Part shown: piece after piece, positions 24,380 to 33,454 of the stretch
Layout of the letters: the number at the start of each line of letters is the position of its first letter
Position numbering within the stretch: position 1 is the first letter of the stretch
Assembly (NCBI RefSeq): GCF_006124995.1
Contig: NZ_QEWN01000010.1
Coordinates: 1 to 64,000 of the forward strand
Length of the DNA stretch: 64,000 nucleotides
Reading direction: 5' to 3'
Source: Vibrio sp. Hep-1b-8
GTDB lineage: Bacteria; Pseudomonadota; Gammaproteobacteria; Enterobacterales; Vibrionaceae
The notes under the pieces: generated by a model
Told to the model about the DNA's origin: nothing
Databases searched by the model: none
The model's input: only the letters and a program-made list of their open reading frames with translations
Position numbers and translations under genes: made by a program

Positions 24380-26935
24380 ATGAGCAAGTTGAAGCTGGTC
24401 GTTATCGGTAACGGTATGGTAGGACACCGTTATATCGAAGACCTTGTTGATAAAACGGATGTTTCTCAATATGAAATCACGGTTTTCTGTGAAGAACCAC
24501 GCGTAGCATACGATCGTGTCCACCTTTCTTCTTACTTTTCTCACCACACTGCGGACGAGCTTTCTCTTGTAAAAGAAGGCTTTTACGAAAAACATGGCAT
24601 TAACATGTTAATTGGTGAGCGTGCGATCAACGTAAACCGCGAGAAGCGTATTGTTCATTCAAGCTCAGGTCGCGAGATTCAATACGACACGCTGATTATG
24701 GCGACTGGCTCATTCCCATTTGTTCCGCCGATTAAAGGTCGCGAGAGTAAAGACTGTTTTGTTTACCGTACTATCGAAGATCTTAAAGCAATCGAAGCAT
24801 GCGCTAAGAAAAGCAAAGTGGGTGTGGTCATTGGTGGTGGTCTACTCGGGCTTGAAGCCGCTGGCGCATTGAAAGCGCTAGGTGTGCAGACTCATGTTGT
24901 TGAGTTTGCACCTAAGTTGATGGCGGAGCAGTTAGACCAAGCGGGCGGTAATCAACTGCGTCACAAAATCGAAAGCATGGGTGTGAAGGTACACACTAGC
25001 AAGAACACGCTTGAAATTGCACCTGAGGGTAAAGAAGCGAGAAACGTTATGCGTTTTGCGGATGGGACCGAGCTTGAGACAGATTTTATCGTGTTCTCGG
25101 CGGGTATCCGTCCACAAGATAAACTTGCTCGTCAAATGGGGTTAGGCGTTGCACCGCGAGGGGGGATTGAGATTGACGACCACTGTCAAACCACGGATAA
25201 GAACATTTACGCGATTGGCGAATGTGCATCGTGGAACAATACTTTCTATGGCCTAGTGGCACCGGGTTACAAGATGGCGACGGTTGCCGTTGACCACCTT
25301 GTCGGTAATGAGAGCAAGTTTGAAGGTGCAGACATGTCTGCAAAACTAAAACTGCTTGGTGTAAAAGTAGGTTCTATTGGTGATGCCAACGGTCGTACTC
25401 CAGGCTGTAAGAGCTATGTCTACCAAAACGAAGAGCAAGAAGTCTATAAACGCCTGATTGTTTCTGAAGACAATAAGACGTTGCTTGGTGCAGTAATGGT
25501 TGGCGATACGTCGGACTACGGCGATTTGCTGCAATTAATGCTTAATGAAATTGAGCTACCGAAACACCCAGATACGCTTATTCTTCCGGCTCATGCGGGG
25601 GCAGAGAAACCAACATTGGGCGCAGATGCACTGCCAGAGTCAGCGGTTATCTGTTCTTGTTTCGATGTTACTAAAGGCAAGATTGCTCAGGCTGTTGCTG
25701 ATGGGCACCACACGATTGGTGACATTAAAGCGATAACAGGTGCGGGTACTGGCTGCGGTGGCTGTATCCCATTAGTGACTTCTGTTCTGAACGCAGAGCT
25801 TGCCAAAGCGGGCGTTGAAGTGAAGAACGATGTTTGCGAGCATTTCGCATATTCTCGTCAAGAACTGTTCCATCTGATTCGAATCGAAGAGATCAAGTCA
25901 TTCGAAGAGTTGTTAGAGAAATACGGTCAGGGTTATGGCTGTGAGGTGTGTAAGCCACTTGTGGGTTCAATTCTAGCGTCATGCTGGGGTGAGCACATTC
26001 TTAAACCTGAATTGGTTAAACTGCATGATACCAACGATAACTTCCTAGGTAACATGCAAAAAGACGGTACTTACTCAGTCATTCCGCGTATGGCGGGCGG
26101 TGAAGTAACCCCTCAAGCATTGAAAGTACTGGCTGAAGTTGCCGCTGAATACAATCTTTATACTAAGGTGACAGGTGCTCAACGTATCGGTCTATTCGGT
26201 GCGCAGAAGGATGATCTTCCTGCGATCTGGAGCAAACTGATTGCCGCGGGTTATGAAACTGGTCAGGCATACGCTAAAGCGCTGCGTATGGCAAAGACAT
26301 GTGTAGGTTCAACGTGGTGTCGTTACGGCGTGCAGGACTCTGTGGGTCTGGGTGTGATGATTGAGAACCGTTACAAAGGTATCCGCACTCCTCACAAGAT
26401 GAAGTTCGGTGTCTCTGGCTGTACTCGAGAGTGTGCTGAAGCACAAGGTAAAGATTTAGGTATCATCGCAACAGACGCAGGTTGGAACATGTACGTCTGT
26501 GGTAATGGCGGTATGAAACCACGCCATGCCGATCTTCTAGCAAGCGATCTTGACCAAGAAACTCTGATCAAATACATCGACCGTTTCATTATGTTCTATA
26601 TCCGTACAGCGGCACCGCTTCAACGCACTTCAGTATGGATGGAAAACCTAGAAGGTGGCATCAACTATCTACGTGAAGTGATTGTTGACAACAAACTAGG
26701 CATCAATGATCAGCTTGAAGCCGATGTGGCTAAGTTGGTTGAAGAGTTCCGCTGTGAATGGACTGATACCGTGAATGACCCCGCTCAGCTAAAACGCTTT
26801 GCTCACTTCATTAACTCAGATCAGCGTGATGACAATGTCGTGTTCGTTCAAGAGCGTGCTCAGCATCGTCCGGCTACATTTACGGAAAAACACCCTGAAG
26901 TGAAGGGCGATATCCTTCATGTTGAATTGGTTTAA
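24380..26935 (+). CDS. nirB: NADH-dependent nitrite reductase, large subunit
   Basis: The 851-residue cytoplasmic enzyme reduces nitrite to ammonium with NirD. The N-terminal FAD/NADH oxidoreductase (about 1-400) starts VIGNGMVGHRYIEDL and has the second Rossmann VVIGGGLLGLEAAG. A BFD-like [2Fe-2S] domain (about 420-480) has CSCFDVTKGKI and GCGGCIPL. The sulfite/nitrite reductase domain ends with the siroheme/4Fe-4S cysteines CVGSTWC and CTREC. Length is typical (about 850). It is the first gene of nirB-nirD-nirC-cobA, with FNR-like control upstream. Confidence 0.96.
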   Translation: MSKLKLVVIGNGMVGHRYIEDLVDKTDVSQYEITVFCEEPRVAYDRVHLSSYFSHHTADELSLVKEGFYEKHGINMLIGERAINVNREKRIVHSSSGREIQYDTLIMATGSFPFVPPIKGRESKDCFVYRTIEDLKAIEACAKKSKVGVVIGGGLLGLEAAGALKALGVQTHVVEFAPKLMAEQLDQAGGNQLRHKIESMGVKVHTSKNTLEIAPEGKEARNVMRFADGTELETDFIVFSAGIRPQDKLARQMGLGVAPRGGIEIDDHCQTTDKNIYAIGECASWNNTFYGLVAPGYKMATVAVDHLVGNESKFEGADMSAKLKLLGVKVGSIGDANGRTPGCKSYVYQNEEQEVYKRLIVSEDNKTLLGAVMVGDTSDYGDLLQLMLNEIELPKHPDTLILPAHAGAEKPTLGADALPESAVICSCFDVTKGKIAQAVADGHHTIGDIKAITGAGTGCGGCIPLVTSVLNAELAKAGVEVKNDVCEHFAYSRQELFHLIRIEEIKSFEELLEKYGQGYGCEVCKPLVGSILASCWGEHILKPELVKLHDTNDNFLGNMQKDGTYSVIPRMAGGEVTPQALKVLAEVAAEYNLYTKVTGAQRIGLFGAQKDDLPAIWSKLIAAGYETGQAYAKALRMAKTCVGSTWCRYGVQDSVGLGVMIENRYKGIRTPHKMKFGVSGCTRECAEAQGKDLGIIATDAGWNMYVCGNGGMKPRHADLLASDLDQETLIKYIDRFIMFYIRTAAPLQRTSVWMENLEGGINYLREVIVDNKLGINDQLEADVAKLVEEFRCEWTDTVNDPAQLKRFAHFINSDQRDDNVVFVQERAQHRPATFTEKHPEVKGDILHVELV

Positions 26936-26950
26936 GTGGGAGACGACATC

Positions 26951-27274
26951 ATGGCATTTACCAAAGTATGTAACATTGAAGACATCATCCCGGGAACAGG
27001 TGTGTGTGCGTTAGTTGAAGGCGAACAAGTCGCGATCTTTCGTCCAACCAAGACTGAAGAAGTGTTTGCGATTAGCAACATGGATCCTTTCTATCAGTCG
27101 AACGTGTTGTCACGTGGTTTGATTGTTGAACATAGCGATGAATTATGGGTGGCGAGTCCATTGAAAAAACAGCGCTTCAACCTGATGACTGGCGTATGCA
27201 TGGAAAACCAGCAGTTCAACGTCAAAGCCTATAAGGCTCGTGTAGTAAAAGGGCAGGTAGAAATCGCAGCTTAA
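26951..27274 (+). CDS. nirD: Nitrite reductase small subunit
   Basis: The 107-residue Rieske-fold protein starts MAFTKVCNIEDIIPGTGVCA. As in other assimilatory NirD proteins the iron ligands of true Rieske proteins are lacking (NMDPFYQSNVLSRGLIVE in the place of CxH). ATG at 26951 is used because GGGAG lies just upstream; the in-frame GTG at 26936 directly abuts the nirB stop and is not needed. It is required with NirB for NADH-nitrite reductase activity. Confidence 0.93.
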   Translation: MAFTKVCNIEDIIPGTGVCALVEGEQVAIFRPTKTEEVFAISNMDPFYQSNVLSRGLIVEHSDELWVASPLKKQRFNLMTGVCMENQQFNVKAYKARVVKGQVEIAA

Positions 27275-27311
27275 CCTAGCGTTAAGGCGAGATTTAATAG
27301 CCTAAAGGTTT

Positions 27312-27342
27312 GCTGTTTCACAGTGAGGAACAGAGAAACAGC
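27312..27342 (+). other. Hairpin between nirD and nirC
   Basis: GCTGTTTC and GAAACAGC form an 8-bp stem around a 15-base loop in the 125-base gap between nirD and nirC. No T-run follows, so it is more likely an mRNA processing or stability element than a terminator. Confidence 0.35.
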
Positions 27343-27399
27343 GAGCCTTTCACTATTCGATTTCAACTTTTAACTTTTACTTTGAATAAGGACACATTC

Positions 27400-28248
27400 A
27401 TGTCTACTGATTTTAAACCTGCTGAATTTGTACAAACCATGATTAACGTGGGTGAAGCAAAAACCAAAACAAGTACTCGTGACTTGCTTTTGCGTGGCAC
27501 GATGGCAGGTATCATTTTGTCATTGGCGGTTGTTGCTGCGATTACGACCATCGTTCAAACGGGCATGGGCGTGGTTGGCGCGTTAGTGTTCCCAGTGGGT
27601 TTTGTCATTCTTAGCGTGATGGGCTATGACCTAGTAACCGGTGTATTCGGTCTTGCACCTCTGGCTAAGCTTGAAAATCGCCCTGGTATTACTTGGAACC
27701 GCGTATTCCGTTGTTGGGGTCTGGTTGGACTTGGTAACCTCATTGGCTCTGTGATTGTTGCGTTTCTTGTTGCAGTCTCATTGACGGGTAACTTCTCACT
27801 CGAACCAAATGCCGTTGCACAAAAATTCATTGCGGTATCGACGGCACGTAGCCTTGGTTTCGAGAACATGGGTATGGACGGTTGGATTACCTGTTTCGTA
27901 CGCGGTATCTTCTGTAACCTAATGGTGTGTCTGGGCGTGATTGGTAACATGACAGGTCGTACATTAGCTGGCCGCATTGCAATGATGTGGTTCCCGATCT
28001 TCATCTTCTTTGCTCTTGTGTTTGAACACACAGTCGTCAATATGTTCCTGTTCCCACTAGGTATGATTCTGGGTGCCGATTTTGGTATCACGACTTGGTT
28101 GAACTTCAACCTCATTCCAACCATCTTGGGTAACATCGTTGGTGGTCTGCTAATGACTTGTCTTCCTCTATACCTAACGCATGCGAAAGCGGCGCCTGCA
28201 CTGTCTGATGCTGAAGAAGTAAACGCGAAACCAGTACTAGCGAAATAA
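27400..28248 (+). CDS. nirC: Formate/nitrite transporter (FNT family, NirC-like)
   Basis: The 282-residue pentameric FNT channel subunit has six membrane segments. FNT patterns are visible, including GTMAGIILSLAVVAAI and CNLMVCLGVIGNMTGRT. It passes nitrite (and possibly formate) across the inner membrane and supplies NirBD. The ATG at 27400 follows ATAAGGACACATTC, a good ribosome site, so the upstream extension to 27310 is not used. Position in the operon argues for NirC rather than FocA. It is followed by an intrinsic terminator, with partial read-through possible to cobA. Confidence 0.88.
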   Translation: MSTDFKPAEFVQTMINVGEAKTKTSTRDLLLRGTMAGIILSLAVVAAITTIVQTGMGVVGALVFPVGFVILSVMGYDLVTGVFGLAPLAKLENRPGITWNRVFRCWGLVGLGNLIGSVIVAFLVAVSLTGNFSLEPNAVAQKFIAVSTARSLGFENMGMDGWITCFVRGIFCNLMVCLGVIGNMTGRTLAGRIAMMWFPIFIFFALVFEHTVVNMFLFPLGMILGADFGITTWLNFNLIPTILGNIVGGLLMTCLPLYLTHAKAAPALSDAEEVNAKPVLAK

Positions 28249-28258
28249 TCTCAATACC

Positions 28259-28290
28259 GCCCCATGTGAAATCATGGGGCATCTTTTAGC
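28259..28290 (+). terminator. Terminator after nirC
   Basis: GCCCCATG and CATGGGGC form an 8-bp perfect stem with a 6-base loop, followed by ATCTTTT. Confidence 0.75.
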
Positions 28291-28380
28291 TTTAACGTTA
28301 GTTGACTATAAAAAGTAGCCACTTCATTCCTCGCTGTGAGTGTTACTTTTTATATTCAAATTTTCTCAAAGGGCGTGACT

Positions 28381-29139
28381 ATGACTGCTTCTAATATTTC
28401 ACCACTTCACAGCGGCTTCGTTTCTTTAGTGGGTGCTGGCCCTGGTGATCCAGAGCTACTGACTGTTAAAGGGTATCGCGTCATTCAGCAGGCAGAAGTG
28501 GTTGTATATGATCGCTTAGTCTCCCCAGACATTCTCGCTTTAGCAAATACCCAAGCAGAAATGATCTACGTTGGTAAAAAGCTCGATTACCACTGTGTAC
28601 CGCAGGAACAGATCAATCAATTACTCGTCGATAAAGCAAGCCAAGGAAAACGAGTCGTCAGACTTAAAGGTGGTGACTCGTTTATATTCGGTCGAGGTGG
28701 AGAGGAGCTAGAAGAACTGGCTGAACATGGGATTGGATTTGAAGTGGTTCCTGGGATTACGGCAGCAGCAGGCGCAACCGCTTATGCAGGCATTCCGTTG
28801 ACTCATAGAGACCATGCGCAAAGCGTGCAGTTTATTACTGGTCATGTTCAGAAAGATGGCCGTGAAATAGAGTGGCGTTCTCTGGCTCAATCGAACAACA
28901 CCTTAGTATTCTACATGGGACTAAAACAGAGTGGCTATATTGCTGAGAAGCTGCTCGAAACGGGTTTAGATGAGCAGATGTCCTGCGCAATAATAGAAAA
29001 TGGCACGCGCCGCGAACAGCGAGTCTTTACTGGCCCGCTCAAAGATTTAGCGTCGCTGGCAGAGCAAGCAGTGAGCCCCGCACTGATTGTCGTGGGCAGT
29101 GTGACGTCTTTGCACCACAAACTGAAATGGTACAACTAG
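28381..29139 (+). CDS. cobA: Uroporphyrinogen-III C-methyltransferase
   Basis: The 252-residue SUMT enzyme adds methyl groups from S-adenosylmethionine to uroporphyrinogen III, giving precorrin-2 for siroheme, the cofactor of NirB. Signatures are [18 protein letters not shown] at the N-terminus, [17 protein letters not shown] and [22 protein letters not shown] at 28381 is chosen because AAAGGG precedes it and the conserved fold begins there. It is the stand-alone CobA form, not the CysG fusion; the dehydrogenase/chelatase must be encoded elsewhere. Confidence 0.94.
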   Translation: MTASNISPLHSGFVSLVGAGPGDPELLTVKGYRVIQQAEVVVYDRLVSPDILALANTQAEMIYVGKKLDYHCVPQEQINQLLVDKASQGKRVVRLKGGDSFIFGRGGEELEELAEHGIGFEVVPGITAAAGATAYAGIPLTHRDHAQSVQFITGHVQKDGREIEWRSLAQSNNTLVFYMGLKQSGYIAEKLLETGLDEQMSCAIIENGTRREQRVFTGPLKDLASLAEQAVSPALIVVGSVTSLHHKLKWYN

Positions 29140-29158
29140 CCGTGATGACTGCTGCACT

Positions 29159-29192
29159 GATGCCCTGATTCTGTTAGAGTCAGGGCATCATT
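29159..29192 (+). terminator. Terminator after cobA
   Basis: GATGCCCTGA and TCAGGGCATC form a 10-bp perfect stem with an 11-base loop, followed by ATTCT. It lies 20 bases after the cobA stop and just before the NYN gene. Confidence 0.7.
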
Positions 29193-29210
29193 CTAAGCTC
29201 AAAAGTATCT

Positions 29211-29693
29211 ATGGAAAAAGTGGCTATATTCGTAGACGTTCAAAACATCTACTACACCACGCGAGATAAATATCGCGCCAATTTTGATTACAACCAGTTT
29301 TGGTATATCGCCACAGAAGGTAGAGAGGTGATTGCAGCAAATGCCTATGCCATTGCTTCACATGATCCCAAACAGCGTCAGTTTCATCATATTCTCCGCG
29401 GCATTGGCTTTAACGTTAAACTCAAACCCTTTATCCAAAGAAATGATGGCAGTGCGAAAGGGGACTGGGACGTTGGATTAGCACTGGATGTTTATGAGAC
29501 GGCATCGCAAGTAGATCGCGTTATTCTGCTGACTGGTGATGGTGACTTCGACGTGTTGGTGGATAGAATTCAGACTCGATTTGCGACGAAAGTAGACGTT
29601 TTTGGTGTACCAGGACTTACCGCGCAATCACTTATTGATGCCGCTGACCGTTATATCGCTATCGATAGAAATCTAATTATCACGCGTAACTGA
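29211..29693 (+). CDS. NYN/PIN-like domain protein (LabA/DUF88 family)
   Basis: The 160-residue protein begins VAIFVDVQNIYYT, the DUF88/LabA opening with a catalytic-type Asp and Asn. It continues KGDWDVGLALDVYE and VILLTGDGDFDVLVDRI, supplying the other acidic residues, so the NYN metal-dependent RNase-like site looks complete. No partner gene suggests its substrate. It is probably a single-gene unit with the terminator of cobA just upstream. Confidence 0.82.
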   Translation: MEKVAIFVDVQNIYYTTRDKYRANFDYNQFWYIATEGREVIAANAYAIASHDPKQRQFHHILRGIGFNVKLKPFIQRNDGSAKGDWDVGLALDVYETASQVDRVILLTGDGDFDVLVDRIQTRFATKVDVFGVPGLTAQSLIDAADRYIAIDRNLIITRN

Positions 29694-29844
29694 CAACCAA
29701 ACTGGCATGCTGAGACAAGATGATGGGTGGTTCAATATCCTACCCACTGGTTGCGACTGATTGTTCAAGGTTTGCACAGATTATGGTAGAGTTACCGACT
29801 CAACTGTAGGTAGCTTATTCATTGTTTTAGTTAGGTTTTGTTGT

Positions 29845-30741
29845 ATGTTAAATCGAGCGGATCAGGTCACAATCAGCGTTTCAGAACAAAAGATCGAAAC
29901 GTTAGATACACTACTGAAAACCATTGATACGGATATGGCTGTGTCTATGTCCTTTATTCGACGTGCTCAAGGGATGTCATTTCGCGACTTAGAACAGCGA
30001 ACAACAGGAATCAATGGCTCGACGCTAAAGCGTTACATGCAGCAAAGCTATCACTCGATCAGACCAATCCATGTCGTGGCAGCAATGTCTTGGGTCATGA
30101 TGGTTCCGATGACCAGCTTTTATCTTGCCCTCAAAATGAAAGAGCATTACCGAGGAATGGATGACAAAGCCATCGAAGCTTTGTACTGCATTGGTCGACT
30201 TCCAGCCGAACAATTTCACCTTTACCTCGATCTCGTGACGAATATGATGAGTGAGGAGAATAAGCAACAGTTTCGATCTTTTCGTTCTGACGTAGAATCT
30301 CAGAGTGATCCTGATATTAACTACAACGAGTTGTTGCCGCCGCCAGTGTTAGATATCAATGCCTTTGCGATCGACTACTACCGCTCAGTTGCGATTACAG
30401 TTAAACGTTTTCGCTTAGAACACCAAATTCCTATTGATGTCATCTCGCGAGTTTTAGGCCTTTCAGAGTATCAATATCAGCAACTTGAAGATGTGAATAA
30501 AGTAAGAGACTTTTCGGTCGCGATAGGATTTAGGGTCAAACTGGGTTTTGAACTTAACTCGCACGTAAATTTCACCAGTGAAATGCGTTTATTCCCACAA
30601 TTTCATCAATTACGTCAAATCCAGCATTTGCGTGACGCACTGATCGTAGAAGCATTGCGTTATTTAAAGGGTGAATGCAAGAAGCGTGCAGTAGAAATAC
30701 TGACCACACTATCAAAGATCTACATAAAAAATGTGATCTAG
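29845..30741 (+). CDS. Uncharacterised helix-turn-helix-type protein
   Basis: The frame is open from 29761, but MLNRADQVTISVSEQKIE at 29845 is the likely start, preceded by TTAGG. The 298-residue product has an N-terminal XRE-like region (about 20-75: SFIRRAQGMSFRDLEQRT...TLKRYMQQS). A second HTH-like segment follows (about 190-225: RFRLEHQIPIDVISRVLGLSEYQYQQLE), then a basic C-terminus. It is probably cytoplasmic and DNA-binding. The family is not recognised by name. It is convergent with the alpha/beta hydrolase gene. Confidence 0.6.
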   Translation: MLNRADQVTISVSEQKIETLDTLLKTIDTDMAVSMSFIRRAQGMSFRDLEQRTTGINGSTLKRYMQQSYHSIRPIHVVAAMSWVMMVPMTSFYLALKMKEHYRGMDDKAIEALYCIGRLPAEQFHLYLDLVTNMMSEENKQQFRSFRSDVESQSDPDINYNELLPPPVLDINAFAIDYYRSVAITVKRFRLEHQIPIDVISRVLGLSEYQYQQLEDVNKVRDFSVAIGFRVKLGFELNSHVNFTSEMRLFPQFHQLRQIQHLRDALIVEALRYLKGECKKRAVEILTTLSKIYIKNVI

Positions 30742-30756
30742 TTCCATCAAGTGGAA

Positions 30757-30795
30757 ATAATCAACTCAAATTGCGCAGAGCCTTGAGTTGATTAT
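30757..30795. terminator. Bidirectional terminator-like inverted repeat
   Basis: ATAATCAACTCAA and TTGAGTTGATTAT form a 13-bp perfect stem around a 13-base loop, between the convergent HTH and hydrolase genes. Confidence 0.75.
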
Positions 30796-30829
30796 ATCTC
30801 ACTAAAAAACAACAATGTTCACTAGTTAT

Positions 30830-31666
30830 TTAGGTTAATGCTAACAGAGCTTCATCGAGCGCTATCGCTGAATTCGCTTGGGCTAACATTAGAGCGGCAA
30901 CCTTGTCGGGATATTGCAAATGGACTAAATGGTCGGCGTTTTTTATCACCACAAGGCGACCATTTTTGAGTTGGTTTGCAAAGGATTGAGCGGTTTCCTT
31001 CGTGACATATGGATCAAACTCACCAACACATATTGTGCATGGTACAGAGATATTGGTCACATTGGACGGTGTATGAACCAGCAATCTAACGGAGTTCTCA
31101 AAGAACACGTCAATACGCTGTTGTGACATATTAGTGATGCTCCTGACTGTCGCCTTAATGATGGCTTTGTTACGTGGAATATCGTTGTTGTTTACAGTCA
31201 AAGACTCAGTAAATGACTGCGCAAAGCTCGTTGGGTTGTCCATCGCAGCCGCGATCATTTTCTTAGTCGCAAGACGTCCCGAAGAAGGGATGCCTGGGAC
31301 GCCACCACAAATCGACATCGACAGCACATGCGGCCATATGTCGCACAGTTCTACCGCAACAGCTGTAGCATAAGAAAAGCCAATAATATGGGCATTTTTA
31401 ACCCCTAAATACTCGATAAAATCGCGCAACATAATCGCTTGTGAACGTATACTGACTGTCGATTCAAGATTTTCTGTATGACCGGTTCCAGGAACCTCAA
31501 TGGTTATACAGTTCAATTTTGTCGCAAAGAAGGTCGAGAAACTGTGGACACTTTCTATGTCCTGTAACGCGCCTAATAGAAAAATAGCGTATTGGTCTGA
31601 ACCTTCACAGTGGTGAAACGAATAGCGGTAGTGATTGCCATTTAAGATCGTTTTTATAGTTTCCAT
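30830..31666 (-). CDS. Alpha/beta-hydrolase fold protein
   Basis: The 278-residue protein has the nucleophile elbow GFSYAT (GxSxxx, about residue 97), an acid in CVGEFDPYV (about 222) and a catalytic His in IKNADHLVHLQ (about 247). Together they make a full Ser-Asp-His triad. There is no signal peptide. GAGGAC precedes the start at 31666. The active-site layout is typical of small-ester hydrolases or thioesterases; the substrate is unknown. Confidence 0.82.
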   Translation of the reverse strand: METIKTILNGNHYRYSFHHCEGSDQYAIFLLGALQDIESVHSFSTFFATKLNCITIEVPGTGHTENLESTVSIRSQAIMLRDFIEYLGVKNAHIIGFSYATAVAVELCDIWPHVLSMSICGGVPGIPSSGRLATKKMIAAAMDNPTSFAQSFTESLTVNNNDIPRNKAIIKATVRSITNMSQQRIDVFFENSVRLLVHTPSNVTNISVPCTICVGEFDPYVTKETAQSFANQLKNGRLVVIKNADHLVHLQYPDKVAALMLAQANSAIALDEALLALT

Positions 31667-31735
31667 TTTAATGTCCTCGGTTGAATAAGGACTTAACTAT
31701 AAACGATTGATTGATAACGTTATGGCTAGGATCTA

Positions 31736-31930
31736 ATGAATAATCATACTCTAGAACAGCATTTGGCTGATGCGGAACAACCAGTTAAAGATTTTATGGC
31801 TGAGCTGTTGGAAGCGCTAGGAAAGAAAGTCACTGACAACCAAGACCCCAAGCTAGCACTTCGCTACTTCGGAGCTAAACTGGAAATCAAGTTGGTTTCG
31901 TTTGATGGTGGCTATGAAGCGGGTCAGTGA
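31736..31930 (+). CDS. Small acidic hypothetical protein (64 aa)
   Basis: This 64-residue protein (MNNHTLEQHLADAEQPVKD...) is divergent from the hydrolase gene and followed by a strong terminator. It is mostly helical, with no cysteines or membrane segment. It is not recognised by name, but the dedicated terminator and codon pattern argue for a real gene. The Shine-Dalgarno is weak (AGGATCTA). Confidence 0.6.
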   Translation: MNNHTLEQHLADAEQPVKDFMAELLEALGKKVTDNQDPKLALRYFGAKLEIKLVSFDGGYEAGQ

Positions 31931-31946
31931 CCAAAGGGAAGAACAA

Positions 31947-31980
31947 AAAAGCCAGTTGGGTAAACCTCACTGGCTTTTCT
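31947..31980. terminator. Intrinsic terminator
   Basis: AAAAGCCAGT and ACTGGCTTTT form a 10-bp stem with a 12-base loop. It serves the plus-strand small gene and probably also the convergent DUF2986 gene. Confidence 0.85.
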
Positions 31981-31989
31981 ATTTGGAAA

Positions 31990-32190
31990 TTAGTGTTGAG
32001 CTTGTTGTTCGCTTGCCGCTGATTCTTGCTCGACCAACGCCTCTTCATTGTTGAGGTTTGCCTCTTCTGCTTCTAGCTTAGCGCGCTCGGCTTTTGAGAT
32101 GTAGCGAGGTTTATTACTCTTATGTAGCTTAGCGTTTATCTTCTTTTGCTTAGCTTTTAAGATGCTATTGATCTTCTTTTTACGGTTCAT
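31990..32190 (-). CDS. DUF2986 family small basic protein
   Basis: The 66-residue, Lys-rich protein starts MNRKKKINSILKAKQKKINAK, contains the family segment KSNKPRYISKAERAKLEAEE and ends with an acidic, Gln/Ala-rich tail. DUF2986 proteins are common in Vibrio and Shewanella and have no assigned role. The start at 32190 is used because the longer frame has no conserved N-terminus. Confidence 0.8.
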   Translation of the reverse strand: MNRKKKINSILKAKQKKINAKLHKSNKPRYISKAERAKLEAEEANLNNEEALVEQESAASEQQAQH

Positions 32191-32401
32191 GGTATCGCTC
32201 GGTCCTGAATAAGGCGCCGATCCTATCAAAAATCTGAACACAAATCACCAATATCAGTTTGGCTATTTGTGCTCTAGCGCGGTTCCACTAGGAGAACTTT
32301 CAGTGGTGTGAGTTTTGGAACCGACCCCAAATGGGTAGCTAAATGAAAGTCAAAATGACAAATAATTTTGATTCAAGATAAAGTAGAAACGTGAAATACA
32401 A

Positions 32402-32426
32402 CAAAGCCCGCATTAAGCGGGCTTTG
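32402..32426 (-). terminator. Hairpin downstream of the tRNA-Val genes
   Basis: CAAAGCCCGC and GCGGGCTTTG form a 10-bp perfect stem with a 5-base loop, 25 bases after the 3' end of the last tRNA on the minus strand. The T-run on that strand is poor (TTGTATTT). Confidence 0.65.
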
Positions 32427-32450
32427 CGTTTTGTTCCTAAGAACTAAATT

Positions 32451-32527
32451 TGGTGGGTCCGGGCGAACTCGAATCGCCGACCCCTACCATGTCAAGGTAG
32501 TACTCTAACCAACTGAGCTACGGACCC
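32451..32527 (-). tRNA. tRNA-Val (GAC)
   Basis: The 77-base cloverleaf on the minus strand begins GGGTCCGTAGCTCAG. The anticodon arm CTACC-TTGACAT-GGTAG gives anticodon GAC, the T-arm has TTCGAGT, and CCA is encoded. It is identical to the next copy. Confidence 0.95.
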
Positions 32528-32573
32528 AAATTTAATGTTCTGCATGTTTTGGTTTTAACATGACTTTAAGGAG

Positions 32574-32650
32574 TGGTGGGTCCGGGCGAACTCGAATCGC
32601 CGACCCCTACCATGTCAAGGTAGTACTCTAACCAACTGAGCTACGGACCC
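32574..32650 (-). tRNA. tRNA-Val (GAC), second identical copy
   Basis: Same 77-base sequence as the copy at 32451-32527, in tandem on the minus strand with a 46-base spacer. The two are presumably cotranscribed; this one is promoter-proximal. Confidence 0.95.
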
Positions 32651-32806
32651 ATTCCTTAAGAACGAGACGGATGTTACCGAGAGTTATTCGATCGTGCAAG
32701 AGCATTTTTATCGATTTTAGCTCGTTTGCTTTATATCTAAGCGAATTGTCGTAGTTTTATCCGCATCAGATACGAAAATGTGCATTAAATCACACACATG
32801 CAACGA

Positions 32807-33445
32807 CTATCGTCCTCGGCCATCAAACATAACAATGATGGTTTTTGTGATGATACTCATGTCCATTGCTAACCAAGATTTCATCGAACAGAGTGACAAC
32901 GCGTAACTGTGGTCGTAGCCGACTTTCCTACGCACATCATCAATACAAGTGTCATAACCTTGGTTAACCTGAGCCAATCCGGTAATACCTGGCATCACGC
33001 CATAGGTTCGGTCAGCGAAATAGGGAATGGCTGCTTCCAGCTTGTTGTAAAAACTTGGACGTTCCGGTCTTGGGCCTATCAAAGACATATCTCCGACTAC
33101 CACGTTAAACAGCTGGGGGATTTCATCTAGGCGCGTTTTACGCAGAAAGCGACCAACAGGCGTGATTCTTGGGTCGTTTTCGGTTGCCCAAACAGCCCCA
33201 GTTCGTTGCTCTGCGTCCTGATACATGGTGCGAAACTTAATGATTTCAAAGAAGACCATTTTTTCAGAAGTCGATTTACCAACACGAAGTTGTTTGTAGA
33301 AAACGGGGCCCGGTGAACTGACTTTTATTGCCACTGCAATGAAGGGGATAAAAGGCGATAAAAGGAGTAAACCAAAGATCGCACCAAATAGATCAAAAAG
33401 GCGTTTAGCTAACCAGATTGACATGTGTGTTGATACATTGCTCAT
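32807..33445 (-). CDS. sypR: Initiating sugar-phosphate transferase, syp-type locus (SypR position)
   Basis: The 212-residue bacterial sugar transferase (PF02397) is of the short type, with one hydrophobic segment (LFGAIFGLLLLSPFIPFIAVA, about 17-38). The catalytic core shows KFRTMYQDAEQ, GRFLRKTRLDEIPQLFNVV and SLIGPRPERP. It places the first sugar phosphate on undecaprenyl phosphate for repeat-unit assembly. It is the last gene of the 18-position polysaccharide locus and follows sypQ by 9 bases. The colinear order with the V. fischeri symbiosis polysaccharide locus underlies the symbol. Confidence 0.9.
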   Translation of the reverse strand: MSNVSTHMSIWLAKRLFDLFGAIFGLLLLSPFIPFIAVAIKVSSPGPVFYKQLRVGKSTSEKMVFFEIIKFRTMYQDAEQRTGAVWATENDPRITPVGRFLRKTRLDEIPQLFNVVVGDMSLIGPRPERPSFYNKLEAAIPYFADRTYGVMPGITGLAQVNQGYDTCIDDVRRKVGYDHSYALSLCSMKSWLAMDMSIITKTIIVMFDGRGR

Positions 33446-33454
33446 AATATATCC

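Noticed and set aside
27624..28136. 170-residue minus-strand open frame
   Set aside because: It lies wholly antisense to the well-supported nirC gene, has no Shine-Dalgarno and its composition mirrors the FNT coding sequence.
32451..32650. Pair of long identical 77-base segments as a possible mobile repeat or attachment site
   Set aside because: They are simply two tandem copies of the same tRNA-Val gene; no integrase or truncated tRNA copy is seen nearby.
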